A stretch of DNA of 64,000 nucleotides from Polynucleobacter sp. 30F-ANTBAC (GTDB lineage Bacteria > Pseudomonadota > Gammaproteobacteria > Burkholderiales > Burkholderiaceae). The DNA is taken from contig NZ_JACVON010000002.1 of the NCBI RefSeq assembly GCF_018882385.1, positions 682,001 to 746,000 on the forward strand, in the 5' to 3' direction. Position numbers and translations under genes: made by a program. The notes under the pieces are model-generated. The model made no database searches, was not told where the DNA came from, and saw nothing but the letters and a program-made list of their open reading frames with translations. Shown piece by piece: positions 54,598-64,000 of this stretch; positions within the stretch are counted from its first letter, which is position 1, and the number at the start of each line of letters is the position of its first letter.

Positions 54598-57249
54598 CTA
54601 TTTATTTTTTAATTGATACAGTAAGTCGAGTGCGTCTTTCGGACTGAGGCTATCCAATTGGATGGCCTCTATTTCTTTGTGGAGCGCTAACGCTTTTTCA
54701 GTCAAAGGATCCATCTCTATCTCAACCGGAGTTGTTTGAGTAAATAGATCCGATTGCTGAGTAGCTCGACTTTCTTGATTCGCTGTTTCTTCTAAACGAA
54801 CCAAGTGTTTACGAGCTTCTTTGATCACCTCTTGAGGAACGCCTGCTAGCTGAGCGACCTGCAAGCCGTAACTTTGGTTAGCGTGACCAGCTTGAACCGT
54901 GTGTAAGAAAACAATCCCATGACCTTTTTCAACAGCGCTCAAGTGAACATTCGCGCACTGTGGATACTTGCCAGGTAAGCTAGCTAATTCTAAATAGTGT
55001 GTCGCAAATAAAGTCCAAGATCGATTCTTGCTCAGTAATTGTTGGGCAATCGCCCACGCCAATGCCAGACCATCAAAAGTTGATGTGCCGCGTCCAATCT
55101 CATCCATGAGTACCAAAGACTGTGGAGTAGCACGATGCAAGATAGCAGCTGCCTCGGTCATCTCCACCATGAAGGTGGAGCGACCACTCGCCAAATCATC
55201 GGCAGCGCCAATGCGGGTAAAGATGCGATCAATCGGCCCCATCTTAGCGTTTGCTGCGGGCACATAAGATCCCACGTAAGCGAGTAAAACAATTAATGCG
55301 ATTTGACGCATGTAAGTTGATTTACCACCCATGTTCGGACCGGTGATGAGAAGCATGCGTCGAGCATTATCAAATTGCGCATCGTTTGGAGCAAAGGACT
55401 CTGAGCGTTTGGCTAACTGACCCTCAACCACAGGATGACGACCCGCCTTGATTTCAAGGCCGGCGGTTTCATGAAGGAGTGGACGCACCCAGCCTAATGT
55501 TTGAGCTCTTTCTGCTAAGCAGGATAAGACATCTGTTTCTGCCAATGCTTGAGCTGTAGTTTGGCAGGCGGTCACGTGAGACTGCAGCTCCGCTAACAAA
55601 GCCTCATACAATTGTTTCTCAAGCGCAAAGCTTCGCTCTTTGGCAGACAATGCTTTGTCTTCAAACGCCTTGAGTTCGGGCGTAATGTAGCGCTCGGCAT
55701 TCTTAAGTGTTTGTCGGCGGCGGTAGTCCTCAGGAACTTTATCGGTTTGACCATTGGTGACTTCAATGAAGAAGCCATGGACGCGATTGAATTCAACACG
55801 GAGATTAGCAATGCCTGTGCGTTCACGCTCGCGAGCCTCAAGTTCAAGTAAAAACGCGCCACAGTCGTCTCCCAAACGCCTCAACTCATCGAGCTCTGGA
55901 TGGTAGCCATCCGCAATCACGCCACCTTCTCGAATTACAACGGAGGGTTCTGGTGCGATCGCTCGCTCTAGTAAATCTAAAACGGGTGGGGCTGATGCTA
56001 AAACTTCAGCTAATTTTTTTAATAAGGTACTGGCTGCACTCAAAGGATTTAGCTTGGCGGCTAAATCCGGTAGCGCTTTTAAAGTATCACGCAAGCTACT
56101 TAAATCTCTTGGGCGAGCACTGCCTAATGCTAGGCGCGCGCTGATGCGTTCGACATCGGCCACTTGCTTCAAAATCTGTTGGATGTCCTGAAGAACAAAG
56201 GGGTGTGCCAGAAAAGTTTCAATGGCTTGGTGACGCTCGATAACAACAGCTTGTTGACGTAGAGGATGATGCAACCAATGGCGCATTCGACGGCTGCCCA
56301 TCGCGCTGGAGCAGTTATCTAATAATGAGAATAGGGTAGGATCCGATTCACCACGTAATGTTTCTGTGATTTCTAAATTACGTCTGGTTGCTGCATCAAT
56401 CCCAATATAGTTTTGATCCTCTTCAAATTGGCATTTCTGAATATGCGGTAACTTGCCGTGCCAACCGAGACCTTGAGTATTGGCACCATAAGCCAGTACC
56501 GCTGCAGCTGCAGTTAAGGCAGATGCTTGTAGTTCTTGGTTATCAATGCCAAGACCTTGCAAACTGCTCATCTGGAAAATATCGGTTAAGCGACGATGCC
56601 CTTCATCGGGTGTCCATACCCAATCTGGAATCGTGTGACCGGATAAGTTGATGTCACTACCACTTGATTCTAAGAGAAGCTCTTTGATTTGATTTTCAGA
56701 GCCCGGTAAACAAAGTATTTCAACCGGTTGGATGCGCGCTAAATATTGCGGCAATTCTTCAGGGGCGCACTGAGTGAGTTTTAGATCGCCGCTGGTGATG
56801 GTTAACCAAGCTAAACCCCAGGCACTCTTTTTGGTGGACGGCACGATCGCTAATAAAGGCGCATCTTCTCGGTCGCTCATCAACGCTGAGTCAGTGAGCG
56901 TTCCAGGTGTGATCACACGCATCACGCGTCGCTCAACAGGGCCTTTGGATGTGGCAGGGTCACCGACTTGCTCTGCAATAGCAACGGACTGTCCTGCTTG
57001 AATGAGTTTGGCTAAGTATTGCTCGGCAGCGTGGTATGGAATACCTGCCATCTTGATAGGGTTGCCGGCTGACTGACCACGTTGCGTGAGAGTGATATCT
57101 AAAATCTTGGCAGCTTTTTCGGCATCGTCAAAGAAGAGCTCGTAAAAATCACCCATCCGAAAGAAAACTAAAGAGTGGGGGTGCTCCGCCTTAATGCCCA
57201 AAAACTGCTGCATCGCAGGCGTGTGCTTGGCCAACTCAATTGGGTTCAT
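54598..57249 (-). CDS. mutS: DNA mismatch repair protein MutS
   Basis: Mismatch-recognition ATPase. N-terminal domain (about 8-125) with the mismatch-wedging Phe-x-Glu in [15 protein letters not shown] (FYE at residues 35-37), connector, lever/clamp domains, then the ATPase: Walker [19 protein letters not shown], Walker [24 protein letters not shown], and the C-terminal HTH and tail. 883 residues. The start overlaps the cysE stop (TGATG), so it is the last gene of trmJ-cysE-mutS. Confidence 0.97.
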   Translation of the reverse strand: MNPIELAKHTPAMQQFLGIKAEHPHSLVFFRMGDFYELFFDDAEKAAKILDITLTQRGQSAGNPIKMAGIPYHAAEQYLAKLIQAGQSVAIAEQVGDPATSKGPVERRVMRVITPGTLTDSALMSDREDAPLLAIVPSTKKSAWGLAWLTITSGDLKLTQCAPEELPQYLARIQPVEILCLPGSENQIKELLLESSGSDINLSGHTIPDWVWTPDEGHRRLTDIFQMSSLQGLGIDNQELQASALTAAAAVLAYGANTQGLGWHGKLPHIQKCQFEEDQNYIGIDAATRRNLEITETLRGESDPTLFSLLDNCSSAMGSRRMRHWLHHPLRQQAVVIERHQAIETFLAHPFVLQDIQQILKQVADVERISARLALGSARPRDLSSLRDTLKALPDLAAKLNPLSAASTLLKKLAEVLASAPPVLDLLERAIAPEPSVVIREGGVIADGYHPELDELRRLGDDCGAFLLELEARERERTGIANLRVEFNRVHGFFIEVTNGQTDKVPEDYRRRQTLKNAERYITPELKAFEDKALSAKERSFALEKQLYEALLAELQSHVTACQTTAQALAETDVLSCLAERAQTLGWVRPLLHETAGLEIKAGRHPVVEGQLAKRSESFAPNDAQFDNARRMLLITGPNMGGKSTYMRQIALIVLLAYVGSYVPAANAKMGPIDRIFTRIGAADDLASGRSTFMVEMTEAAAILHRATPQSLVLMDEIGRGTSTFDGLALAWAIAQQLLSKNRSWTLFATHYLELASLPGKYPQCANVHLSAVEKGHGIVFLHTVQAGHANQSYGLQVAQLAGVPQEVIKEARKHLVRLEETANQESRATQQSDLFTQTTPVEIEMDPLTEKALALHKEIEAIQLDSLSPKDALDLLYQLKNK

Positions 57250-57815
57250 CAGTTACCGATATCTTCAGGGGTGATGCCATAAGCCGTGAACGAATGTTGA
57301 GAATCGGAAGTTTCAACAATTCTGGCTGGGATGCCAACTGCAGTAGCACCTGCTGGAACAGCTTTAAGAACAACTGCATTCGAACCAATGCGCGCATCTT
57401 GACCAACAGTGAAGCCACCCAGAACTTTGGCGCCAGCACTCACCACCACGCCTGACTCGAGAGTCGGGTGACGCTTGGTGCCTTTGTAGAGTGATGTGCC
57501 TCCCAAGGTAACACCTTGATAGATGGTGCAATCATCGCCAATCACGGTGGTTTCACCAATCACTACGCCTAAGCCGTGATCAATGAACACGCGTTTGCCC
57601 ACCACAACAGCGGGATGTATCTCAATACCTGTGATGAAGCGAGCTGTATGGGATACCAAGCGTGCAACTAATTTCAACTCAATATGCCACAGAAAATGCG
57701 CGATGCGATGCAACCAAACGGCATGCAAGCCCGGGTAGCACAGAATCACTTCTAAGCGAGTGCGGGCCGCCGGATCGCGGGCAATGATGGAATCAACGTG
57801 TTCGAATAAAGACAT
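57249..57815 (-). CDS. cysE: Serine O-acetyltransferase (short form)
   Basis: Makes O-acetylserine, the cysteine precursor, from serine and acetyl-CoA. Left-handed beta-helix hexapeptide repeats run from about residue 65 to 165. Catalytic segments are [27 protein letters not shown] and [19 protein letters not shown]. 188 residues: the reduced betaproteobacterial form with a shortened N-terminal helical domain and a short C-terminal tail. One-base overlaps with both trmJ and mutS. Confidence 0.94.
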   Translation of the reverse strand: MSLFEHVDSIIARDPAARTRLEVILCYPGLHAVWLHRIAHFLWHIELKLVARLVSHTARFITGIEIHPAVVVGKRVFIDHGLGVVIGETTVIGDDCTIYQGVTLGGTSLYKGTKRHPTLESGVVVSAGAKVLGGFTVGQDARIGSNAVVLKAVPAGATAVGIPARIVETSDSQHSFTAYGITPEDIGN

Positions 57816-58648
57816 TATTTGATTTTACCGTGTTGAAGCATTTGTTTTGCAATGCCGCGCAAAAGATCAATTTCTTCTTTTTGCAAAGAGGCCCTGGCAA
57901 ATAAGCTTTGGAGTCTGGGCATGAGCTTTTTAGGGTTCTGAGGATCAAGATACCCAATTGCTTCAAGGCCTTGCTGCCAATGATCGAGCATGGCTGTAAT
58001 CGCTGCTTGATCGGCTAGCTCCACATGGCTGGCGGAAGACATTTCTGAGTAAGTGGTCTTTGAGTCAATCTCTAGTCCTCTCATGAGACCCTGCCTCATC
58101 GAGTAGGCCACAATCATCATGGCTTGGGCTAGATTGAGTGAAGGGTACTCTGGGTTAGCATCAATCCAAACTCGGTGGGTGCAGTGCTTAAGATCATCGT
58201 TATCCAAGCCGGTTCGTTCTGTTCCAAATACAAAAGCCACCGGTTTATCCATCAAAAGTGCCTGACTAGCTAAGTCAATCGCTTCATTGAGGGGAATTGC
58301 TGGAGGGCCAAATTCTCGATCACGGGTCGTTAAACCAAAGACCAATTGACTGGCTCCGGCTGCATCGACTAAAGACTCATGATTTTGTGCGCCCTCGAGA
58401 ACATCAAATGCGCCGCTGGATAAGGAGATCGCTTCGGCCTTTTTGGCCATATATTGGTAGGCAGGATTCACCAAATGCAGGCTGGAGAAGCCCATGGTTT
58501 TGATAGCCCTGGCGGCTGATCCCACATTGCCGGGGTGGCTGGTGCGAACCATGACCCACCGAACAGGCCAGTTTTTCTTCAAAAGCCCCAAGGATTCCTC
58601 ATTTCGAGCTAAAATCTGTTTTCGTCGTACAGCTTGATCGCTGGACAT
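57815..58648 (-). CDS. trmJ: tRNA (cytidine/uridine-2'-O-)-methyltransferase TrmJ
   Basis: SPOUT-class methyltransferase that 2'-O-methylates position 32 in the tRNA anticodon loop. Motif 1 [21 protein letters not shown] near residues 33-53 (Asn of GNVG), motif 2 [18 protein letters not shown], and motif 3 [21 protein letters not shown], in TrmJ order. The C-terminal helical extension is typical of TrmJ. 277 residues. Divergent from suhB and first in the trmJ-cysE-mutS unit. Confidence 0.93.
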   Translation of the reverse strand: MSSDQAVRRKQILARNEESLGLLKKNWPVRWVMVRTSHPGNVGSAARAIKTMGFSSLHLVNPAYQYMAKKAEAISLSSGAFDVLEGAQNHESLVDAAGASQLVFGLTTRDREFGPPAIPLNEAIDLASQALLMDKPVAFVFGTERTGLDNDDLKHCTHRVWIDANPEYPSLNLAQAMMIVAYSMRQGLMRGLEIDSKTTYSEMSSASHVELADQAAITAMLDHWQQGLEAIGYLDPQNPKKLMPRLQSLFARASLQKEEIDLLRGIAKQMLQHGKIK

Positions 58649-58686
58649 TGCTCTTCTCCAATTCGTTGTGTTACTTAAAAAATACT

Positions 58687-59493
58687 ATGCACCCCATGCT
58701 TAATGTGGCCATCAAGGCCGCCCGTCGCGCAGGAAATATTATCAACCGAGCCTCGTTGAATAGCGAGCGTATTCAGGTTACCCGTAAACAACACAACGAT
58801 TTTGTCACTGAAGTCGATCAGGCTGCTGAATCTGCCATTATCGATACTTTAAAAGATGCCTTCCCTGATCACGGCTTTTTAGCTGAAGAGGGCGGTGAGA
58901 TCCAAGGGACTGCTCTTGAAGGTCAACCGAGTCATGTATGGATCATCGATCCATTGGACGGCACCACTAACTTTATTCATGGTTTCCCTCATTACGCTGT
59001 ATCCATTGCCTTGGCGGTGGATGGTGTCACTCAACAAGCCGTGATTTACGATCCAAACCGTGATGAACTTTTCACAGCAACACGTGGTGCAGGTGCTTAT
59101 GCCAATAACCGTCGCTTGCGTGTGGCGGGGCGCCTCAAAATGTCTGAAGCCTTGATCGGTACAGGTTTCCCTTACCGTGAAGACCAAGATGTTGATGCGT
59201 ACTTGGAGATATTTGCCAAAATGACACGCCAATGTGCTGGTTTACGTCGCCCTGGTGCTGCTGCTTTGGATTTGGCTTATGTGGCTGCTGGCCGTTTAGA
59301 TGCCTTTTTTGAGCAAGGTTTAAAGCCGTGGGATATGGCAGCGGGTGCTTTATTGATCACAGAAGCAGGTGGTTTGGTTGGTAACTATGCGGGCGAAGAG
59401 TCTTACCTTCACACAGGTGAGATCATGGCTGGTAATCCGCGTTTATTTGCGCAATTGGTGACCCAGTTACGTGGTCACTCTCAAGTTAAATAA
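58687..59493 (+). CDS. suhB: Inositol-1-monophosphatase SuhB
   Basis: Mg2+-dependent inositol monophosphatase; in E. coli SuhB also joins the rRNA antitermination complex. The ATG at 58687 gives the family start [15 protein letters not shown]. Metal-site motifs: [10 protein letters not shown], the LAEEGG acidic site, [15 protein letters not shown] (about 85-99), and the C-terminal [16 protein letters not shown]. 268 residues. Divergent from trmJ, a common betaproteobacterial pair. Confidence 0.95.
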   Translation: MHPMLNVAIKAARRAGNIINRASLNSERIQVTRKQHNDFVTEVDQAAESAIIDTLKDAFPDHGFLAEEGGEIQGTALEGQPSHVWIIDPLDGTTNFIHGFPHYAVSIALAVDGVTQQAVIYDPNRDELFTATRGAGAYANNRRLRVAGRLKMSEALIGTGFPYREDQDVDAYLEIFAKMTRQCAGLRRPGAAALDLAYVAAGRLDAFFEQGLKPWDMAAGALLITEAGGLVGNYAGEESYLHTGEIMAGNPRLFAQLVTQLRGHSQVK

Positions 59494-59514
59494 CCAGCGC
59501 TAACTTAGAACTAA

Positions 59515-60297
59515 CTAAGCTCTAACCAAATCTAAAGAACGGATACCCTCGGAGGTGATGCTTAAAGCATTACCTTTGGGCAACACCGTTTCTGGGTGAT
59601 CAAAATCCCAGTCGGATAAAACCCAACGCTCCCATGATTGACCATCTGATTTCTCTTGATGGTAAGCAGGGCGGTGCGTATGACCATGGATCATTCTGGG
59701 ACACTCTAGCGATGCGACCAACGCTGCTGTAGCGTTCAAAGTGACATCACCTTTCACTTGGTTGATTTCTGGTGTGAACTTCTGAGTTCGCTGGTATTTG
59801 GCTGTACTCTTGCTGCGCAAAGAGCTGGCAATGCGGACACGCAAGAATGTTGGAAGTAATAAAAATAATTTTTGTACAAATTGGCTGCGCACGACTTTTC
59901 TAAATAGCTGGTAGTTGCTATCAGCTGTACATAACGCATCACCGTGAGTGAGTAACCAAGCTTGCTCAGCAATCACCATGACTTGTGGGTCATTCAAAAT
60001 AGACATCTGTGCTTTTTGAGCATACTGCTGACCCAATAAGAAATCCCGATTACCTGGCATAAAGTAAACCTTCGTGCCAGATTGACTCAACGCTTTAATC
60101 GCTTTAGCGACTGCTTGATGGAAAGGGGATCGTGCTTTGGCATCATCCCCTACCCAAAACTCAAACAGATCACCTAAGATAATCAAGGCTTCGTGCGAGC
60201 GAGCTTCTTTTTCTAAAAACTCAAAAAACCTCTCTGCCGTTCTCGGCATAGAGGGTGTTAGATGTAAATCAGAAATAAGAATGGCGCTCGCGTGCAT
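59515..60297 (-). CDS. lpxH: UDP-2,3-diacylglucosamine diphosphatase
   Basis: Lipid A pathway enzyme that cleaves UDP-2,3-diacylglucosamine to lipid X. Calcineurin-like motifs: ISDLHL, ILGDLFEFWVGDD, MPGNRDFLLG (Arg in place of the usual His, characteristic of true LpxH), LLTHGDALCTAD, and MIHGHTHRPAYH. 260 residues. Its presence supports assigning the other phosphoesterase at 3548-4411 to a different role. Lies 3 bp after ppiB on the same strand. Confidence 0.95.
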   Translation of the reverse strand: MHASAILISDLHLTPSMPRTAERFFEFLEKEARSHEALIILGDLFEFWVGDDAKARSPFHQAVAKAIKALSQSGTKVYFMPGNRDFLLGQQYAQKAQMSILNDPQVMVIAEQAWLLTHGDALCTADSNYQLFRKVVRSQFVQKLFLLLPTFLRVRIASSLRSKSTAKYQRTQKFTPEINQVKGDVTLNATAALVASLECPRMIHGHTHRPAYHQEKSDGQSWERWVLSDWDFDHPETVLPKGNALSITSEGIRSLDLVRA

Positions 60298-60300
60298 GAA

Positions 60301-60804
60301 TTACTCTTCAATAATAGTAGCTTGAACAATCGTGACATCTTCTTGAGGAACGTCTTGATGAAAGCCTGAGCTACCAGTCTTGACCTTGCGAATCAATTCA
60401 ACTACATCCATGCCTTCGGTCACTTCACCGAAAACCGCATAACCCCAACCTTGAGAAGTGGGTGCTGAGAAATTAAGAAAGTCGTTATCAACTGTATTAA
60501 TAAAGAACTGTGCGGTGGCTGAGTGAGGGTCACCTGTTCTAGCCATAGCAACAGAACCTTTGGTATTTTTAAGACCGTTGTCCGCTTCATTTTCAATCGC
60601 TGCCATGGTTGGCTTTTGTTTCAAGCCTGCAGTCATGCCGCCGCCTTGGATCATAAAATTAGCAATCACACGGTGGAAAATAGTGCCGTCGTAATGGCCT
60701 GAGCGCACATAGGCTAAAAAATTCTCAGTGGACTTTGGCGCTAACTCATCGTTTAAGGTTAACGTGATGTTGCCCATGCTGGTTTGTAGTTGTACCTTGG
60801 CCAT
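60301..60804 (-). CDS. ppiB: Cyclophilin-type peptidyl-prolyl isomerase
   Basis: Cytoplasmic PPIase. The ATG at 60804 has GAAGGAGC upstream and begins [16 protein letters not shown] with no signal peptide, so it is of the PpiB type. Core motifs: [19 protein letters not shown] (catalytic Arg), [17 protein letters not shown], and [14 protein letters not shown]. 167 residues. Followed closely by lpxH. Confidence 0.95.
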   Translation of the reverse strand: MAKVQLQTSMGNITLTLNDELAPKSTENFLAYVRSGHYDGTIFHRVIANFMIQGGGMTAGLKQKPTMAAIENEADNGLKNTKGSVAMARTGDPHSATAQFFINTVDNDFLNFSAPTSQGWGYAVFGEVTEGMDVVELIRKVKTGSSGFHQDVPQEDVTIVQATIIEE

Positions 60805-60890
60805 GCTAGCTCCTTCTTCTTTCAATGAAATAAATTGCAATGTAAAAAAATAAAACAACTCTAAAAAATGGATAAAACGATATAACTGCT

Positions 60891-61586
60891 TTAGTTGGTT
60901 ACGGGCTTTAAGATGTCTTCAGCTAATTTCATCTTGCGACGATTTTGAATTAGTTTTTTATCCAGCGTCAACGCTTTGCCATAAGCTCTCGCTGCGAGAC
61001 GCGTGTAGACGTCTCCGAGGTTCTCGTAAGCGGTTGCAAAGTTCGGTTGCACCTTTAGGGCTAACTCCAAATACTCTTTAGCCTCATCTAAGCGACCGGT
61101 TTCAGCTTCAAGCACTGCTAGGTTGTTGTAAGGCTCTGGAATTTCCGGGAATTGTTGGGTGATCTCTAAAAGGGCTGCTTTGGCTGCTGGCAAATTACCC
61201 ATTTCGATTTCAATTCTGGAGCGTACAAATCGGAGTTGTACATTGCGAGGATTGACCTTTAACTCCGCTTCGATGGCTGAAATGGCTTCGGGGTACTTTT
61301 TATCGCTGATTAATTTGTAAATGGCTTCAGGAATGGCATTTTTATTCTTAGGCTCTGGCACCTTTTGCAAAACAATAAAAGGTGTGGCTAAGGACGGCTG
61401 CATTTGAGCAGACTGAACGGCATTGGGGCTGAACTCAAAAGGAGAGGGGTCTGCTTTGGCGGCAATGCTCTCTCGAGTGACTTTTTGAGGGCCTGTTGTT
61501 GTTTGAGATAAGGCGCCTACTGAATAGAAGCAAGCGAGAGAGAGGATGCTGGCTTGGATCGCTTTACCAAGGTTGTTCAATGGCAT
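60891..61586 (-). CDS. Exported tetratricopeptide-repeat protein
   Basis: 231 residues from the ATG at 61586, chosen because it places a normal signal peptide at the N-terminus ([27 protein letters not shown]); an ATG at 61622 would put a 12-residue extension before it. After a Pro-rich linker, about three TPR helical hairpins run from about residue 85 to 195 ([66 protein letters not shown]). Likely a periplasmic scaffold. First gene of the TPR-ppiB-lpxH run. Confidence 0.88.
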   Translation of the reverse strand: MPLNNLGKAIQASILSLACFYSVGALSQTTTGPQKVTRESIAAKADPSPFEFSPNAVQSAQMQPSLATPFIVLQKVPEPKNKNAIPEAIYKLISDKKYPEAISAIEAELKVNPRNVQLRFVRSRIEIEMGNLPAAKAALLEITQQFPEIPEPYNNLAVLEAETGRLDEAKEYLELALKVQPNFATAYENLGDVYTRLAARAYGKALTLDKKLIQNRRKMKLAEDILKPVTN

Positions 61587-61819
61587 ATGTTTGGGTCTCG
61601 CTAGTGGGTTCAGTAAAAGCATAATTTTAAGGGTAATGATTGATTTGATGGGTGCTGAATTAGCTATACTTCACCTTCAGTCTAACAAATGATGCTTCAT
61701 TACTTGAAACTTGGCTTAAACCAAGGTCAAACGGAGGTCAAAGTTAGCTGCTAACTCGTCCGAAGGTTTCACAGAAGCAGCTCAATTAGTTCCCAAAATA
61801 AACAATCTACCAAGCCCCT
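61587..61819. promoter_or_regulatory. Divergent spacer between the TPR gene and cysS
   Basis: 233 bp without a gene. Small inverted repeats occur: CTTGG-CTTAAA-CCAAG near 61711-61726 and GTTAGC-T-GCTAAC (61743-61755). They could be leader structures of cysS or operators; neither resembles a known riboswitch. Confidence 0.35.
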
Positions 61820-63226
61820 ATGTTGCAAATTTTTAATACCCTAACGCGTCAAAAAGAGCCATTTACCCCAATAGAGCCTGGCAAGGTCAAGCTTTATGTG
61901 TGCGGCATGACCGTTTATGACTATTGCCACATAGGTCATGCACGCGTGATGGTGGTATTTGATATGGTGCAGCGTTGGTTGAGAGCCTCTGGTTTTGAGG
62001 TGACCTATGTTCGAAACATCACGGATATTGATGACAAGATCATCAAGCGCGCAGTTGAAAACAAAGAAACGATTAAAGAGTTAACCCAGCGTTTTATTGA
62101 CGCCATGCACGAGGATGCGGATGCGCTAGGTATTGAAAGACCCACTTATGAGCCAAGAGCCACTGAGTTTGTCCCGCAGATGCAAGACATCATCACCCGC
62201 TTGATTAAAAACAACTATGCCTATCAGGCCCATGATGGGGATGTGAATTACGCCGTCAGAAACTTTAAGAACTATGGTCGCTTATCTGGCAAGACCTTGG
62301 ATGACTTGCGAGCGGGTGAACGTGTGGCGGTAGCCACCAGCAAACAAGATCCGTTGGATTTTGTCTTATGGAAGTCTGCCAAAGCCGATGAGCCAGAAGA
62401 TACCAAGTGGCAGTCCCCTTGGGGTGTGGGGCGACCTGGGTGGCACATCGAGTGTTCTGCTATGAGCTGCCAATTGCTCGGCCATCATTTTGATATCCAC
62501 GGTGGTGGCGCTGATCTTCAGTTCCCGCATCATGAAAATGAGATTGCTCAAAGTGAGGGTGCTTTCTCAGAAGAAACAGGCAAGCCGTTTGTGAACACGT
62601 GGATGCACAACGGCTTTGTGAGGGTGAATGAAGAAAAAATGTCCAAGTCATTGGGTAACTTCTTCACCATTCGAGAGGTATTGAAAGAGTTTGATCCTGA
62701 GGTCGTGCGATTCTTCATCCTCAAAGCCCATTACCGTAGCCCATTGAATTACTCGGATGCCCATTTGGAAGAGGCGAAGCAGGGTCTAACTCGTTTGTAT
62801 AACGCGCTTTCAAGTGTTGACGATATTCCTAATTACGGCAAACAAAGTGAATGGCGTACCCGCTTTGTGAACGTGATGAACGATGACTTCAATACCCCTG
62901 AAGCCGTTGCGATTCTGTTTGAGCTAGCCAATGAGATTAATAAATCAGAAGGTGACACCCAGCGTGATTTGGCGAGAGAGCTTAAACAATTAGCCAAATT
63001 GTTAGGTCTTTTGGAGCGAGCACCTCAAGACTTCTTACAAGCCAGTGGTGGTCGTGATGCAGAGGCGACCGATACCGTAGCTGTCGAAGCGGCTATCCAA
63101 GCGCGAGCCGATGCCAAGCAGGCCAAAGACTTTGCAAAAGCGGATCAAATTCGCCAAGATTTACTCGCTCAAGGTGTTGTCCTAGAAGACAAGCCAGGTG
63201 GCGTGACTCTTTGGAGACGGGCTTAA
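61820..63226 (+). CDS. cysS: Cysteinyl-tRNA synthetase
   Basis: Class I synthetase that charges tRNA-Cys. HIGH motif [11 protein letters not shown] with the first zinc Cys in [10 protein letters not shown]. Other zinc ligands are in IECSAMSC and [19 protein letters not shown] motif [13 protein letters not shown], about residue 275. The C-terminal helical DALR-type end covers about 340-468. Full length. The stop overlaps the ATG of the glycosylase gene (TAATG). Confidence 0.97.
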   Translation: MLQIFNTLTRQKEPFTPIEPGKVKLYVCGMTVYDYCHIGHARVMVVFDMVQRWLRASGFEVTYVRNITDIDDKIIKRAVENKETIKELTQRFIDAMHEDADALGIERPTYEPRATEFVPQMQDIITRLIKNNYAYQAHDGDVNYAVRNFKNYGRLSGKTLDDLRAGERVAVATSKQDPLDFVLWKSAKADEPEDTKWQSPWGVGRPGWHIECSAMSCQLLGHHFDIHGGGADLQFPHHENEIAQSEGAFSEETGKPFVNTWMHNGFVRVNEEKMSKSLGNFFTIREVLKEFDPEVVRFFILKAHYRSPLNYSDAHLEEAKQGLTRLYNALSSVDDIPNYGKQSEWRTRFVNVMNDDFNTPEAVAILFELANEINKSEGDTQRDLARELKQLAKLLGLLERAPQDFLQASGGRDAEATDTVAVEAAIQARADAKQAKDFAKADQIRQDLLAQGVVLEDKPGGVTLWRRA

Positions 63227-63948
63227 TGCCTTTTAGCTCAAAAGCAGCTAAGCCAGCTAAGCCGCTCAAACCACCCAAGCCCGTAGAGCCGGTGATGCCG
63301 CCGGTAGAGGATTTGGTGGCTCCGGACTACTGGGAGGCTGGTTGTGCGGCTTTGATGAAGCAAGATCGAATTCTGCGGAAAATCATTCCCAAGTATCCCA
63401 ATGTTGGATTTTTAACCACTCGTGGCGATGCGTTCCAGACCTTGGCTAGAGCGATCGTGGGACAGCAAATTTCAGTCAAAGCTGCCCAGTCAGTTTGGGA
63501 TCGGGTACTGCTAGCAACAAAAAAGAAAAGCCGAAAATTCACGCCTCAAGCCATCCTCAAGTTGGAGTTGATGGAATTAAGAGATGCGGGTCTTTCCCTC
63601 AGAAAAGTAGAGTACATCCAAGATTTAGCCAATCACTTTGAGAACGGTGGGTTGCATTGTGCTCAATGGGATGCATTGGACGATGAAACGGTGATTGCTC
63701 AGTTAACAGCGATTCGCGGTATTGGTCGCTGGACGGCTGAAATGTTTCTGATCTTCTACCTCATGAGACCCAACGTTCTGCCTTTGGATGATGTAGGTTT
63801 GATTAAAGCTATTTCGCAAGCCTACTTCAGTGGCGAGCCTGTTTCAAGGAATGAGGCTAAAGAGGTTGCGGCAAATTGGGAGCCTTACCGAACCATTGCC
63901 ACTTGGTATATGTGGCGCAGTTTGGATCCGATTCCGGTGGAGTATTGA
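63226..63948 (+). CDS. DNA-3-methyladenine glycosylase (AlkA-like, HhH-GPD)
   Basis: Base-excision repair glycosylase of the HhH-GPD superfamily. The ATG at 63226 overlaps the cysS stop. A Lys/Pro-rich N-terminus (AAKPAKPLKPPKPVEPVMP) precedes the domain. The core includes FQTLARAIVGQQISVKAAQSVWD (about 75-97). The helix-hairpin-helix plus Gly/Pro loop is AIRGIGRWTAEMFLIFYL, and the catalytic Asp is in LPLDDVGLIKAI. 240 residues, no Fe-S cysteines, so AlkA/Mag type and not Nth/MutY. Confidence 0.93.
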   Translation: MPFSSKAAKPAKPLKPPKPVEPVMPPVEDLVAPDYWEAGCAALMKQDRILRKIIPKYPNVGFLTTRGDAFQTLARAIVGQQISVKAAQSVWDRVLLATKKKSRKFTPQAILKLELMELRDAGLSLRKVEYIQDLANHFENGGLHCAQWDALDDETVIAQLTAIRGIGRWTAEMFLIFYLMRPNVLPLDDVGLIKAISQAYFSGEPVSRNEAKEVAANWEPYRTIATWYMWRSLDPIPVEY

Positions 63949-64000
63949 TCGCTCAGGTTCAAATGTGCGCTTCCGAGCCCATTAATCGACTTAAAAAGCC
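63949..64000. other. Window end, no gene visible
   Basis: The last 52 bp contain no complete start or motif; presumably the upstream region of the next gene. Confidence 0.4.

Overview
This window looks like chromosome from a low-to-medium GC betaproteobacterium of the family Burkholderiaceae, most likely Polynucleobacter or a close relative. The grounds are gene order and protein style: thrS-infC-rpmI-rplT-pheS-pheT-ihfA-merR-tRNA-Pro, a DUF2069 gene beside wrbA, a short CysE, a monomeric isocitrate dehydrogenase, a monofunctional RelA, and a small H-NS family protein. The genus is inferred; no rRNA is present to confirm it. Most of the window is housekeeping with dense, often overlapping operons.

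Left end (1-8570): the 3' part of an exopolyphosphatase gene, then a divergent cluster of an OlsB-like N-acyltransferase, a GT4 glycosyltransferase, a PlcP-like metallophosphoesterase and a PlsC/OlsA-like acyltransferase. This set matches the phosphorus-starvation lipid-remodelling genes known from other bacteria. Two Pho-box-like sites (TGTCA-type cores with an 11-bp period) lie in front of the two transcription units. An old-yellow-enzyme reductase, small unknown envelope proteins and a SOUL heme-binding protein follow.

8580-26014: NADP isocitrate dehydrogenase, a winged-helix regulator, the wrbA/DUF2069/FAD-oxidoreductase unit, YihY, a CBS protein, chorismate synthase, an MFS transporter, ETF-ubiquinone oxidoreductase, and a ketone-body/3-hydroxybutyrate group (scoA, scoB, CDF transporter, bdhA, alpha/beta hydrolase) leading into relA.

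26044-33756: tRNA-Val and the large translation operon. infC appears to begin at a rare ATA codon, and the infC-rpmI spacer holds three small hairpins. The block ends at tRNA-Pro(GGG).

33757-36760: the main accessory stretch. A 46-bp copy of the 3' half of tRNA-Pro lies 1 kb downstream, a typical att footprint. It encloses one exported hydrolase and is followed by an integrase-arm-like tandem repeat and a type IV (AbiE-like) toxin-antitoxin pair.

36855-64000: a rhodanese, an outer-membrane-barrel-like protein, H-NS, a HTH plus pseudo-receiver regulator with a perfect 20-bp palindrome in front, sucA-sucB-lpdA-zapE, a cluster of three very small membrane proteins (two related to each other), PHP/trpS/methyltransferase/dapA/bamC, a tiny Ala/Pro-rich lipoprotein, roxA, slyD, mutS-cysE-trmJ, suhB, lpxH-ppiB-TPR, cysS and an AlkA-type glycosylase. 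No CRISPR array, rRNA operon, intact transposon or prophage was seen.
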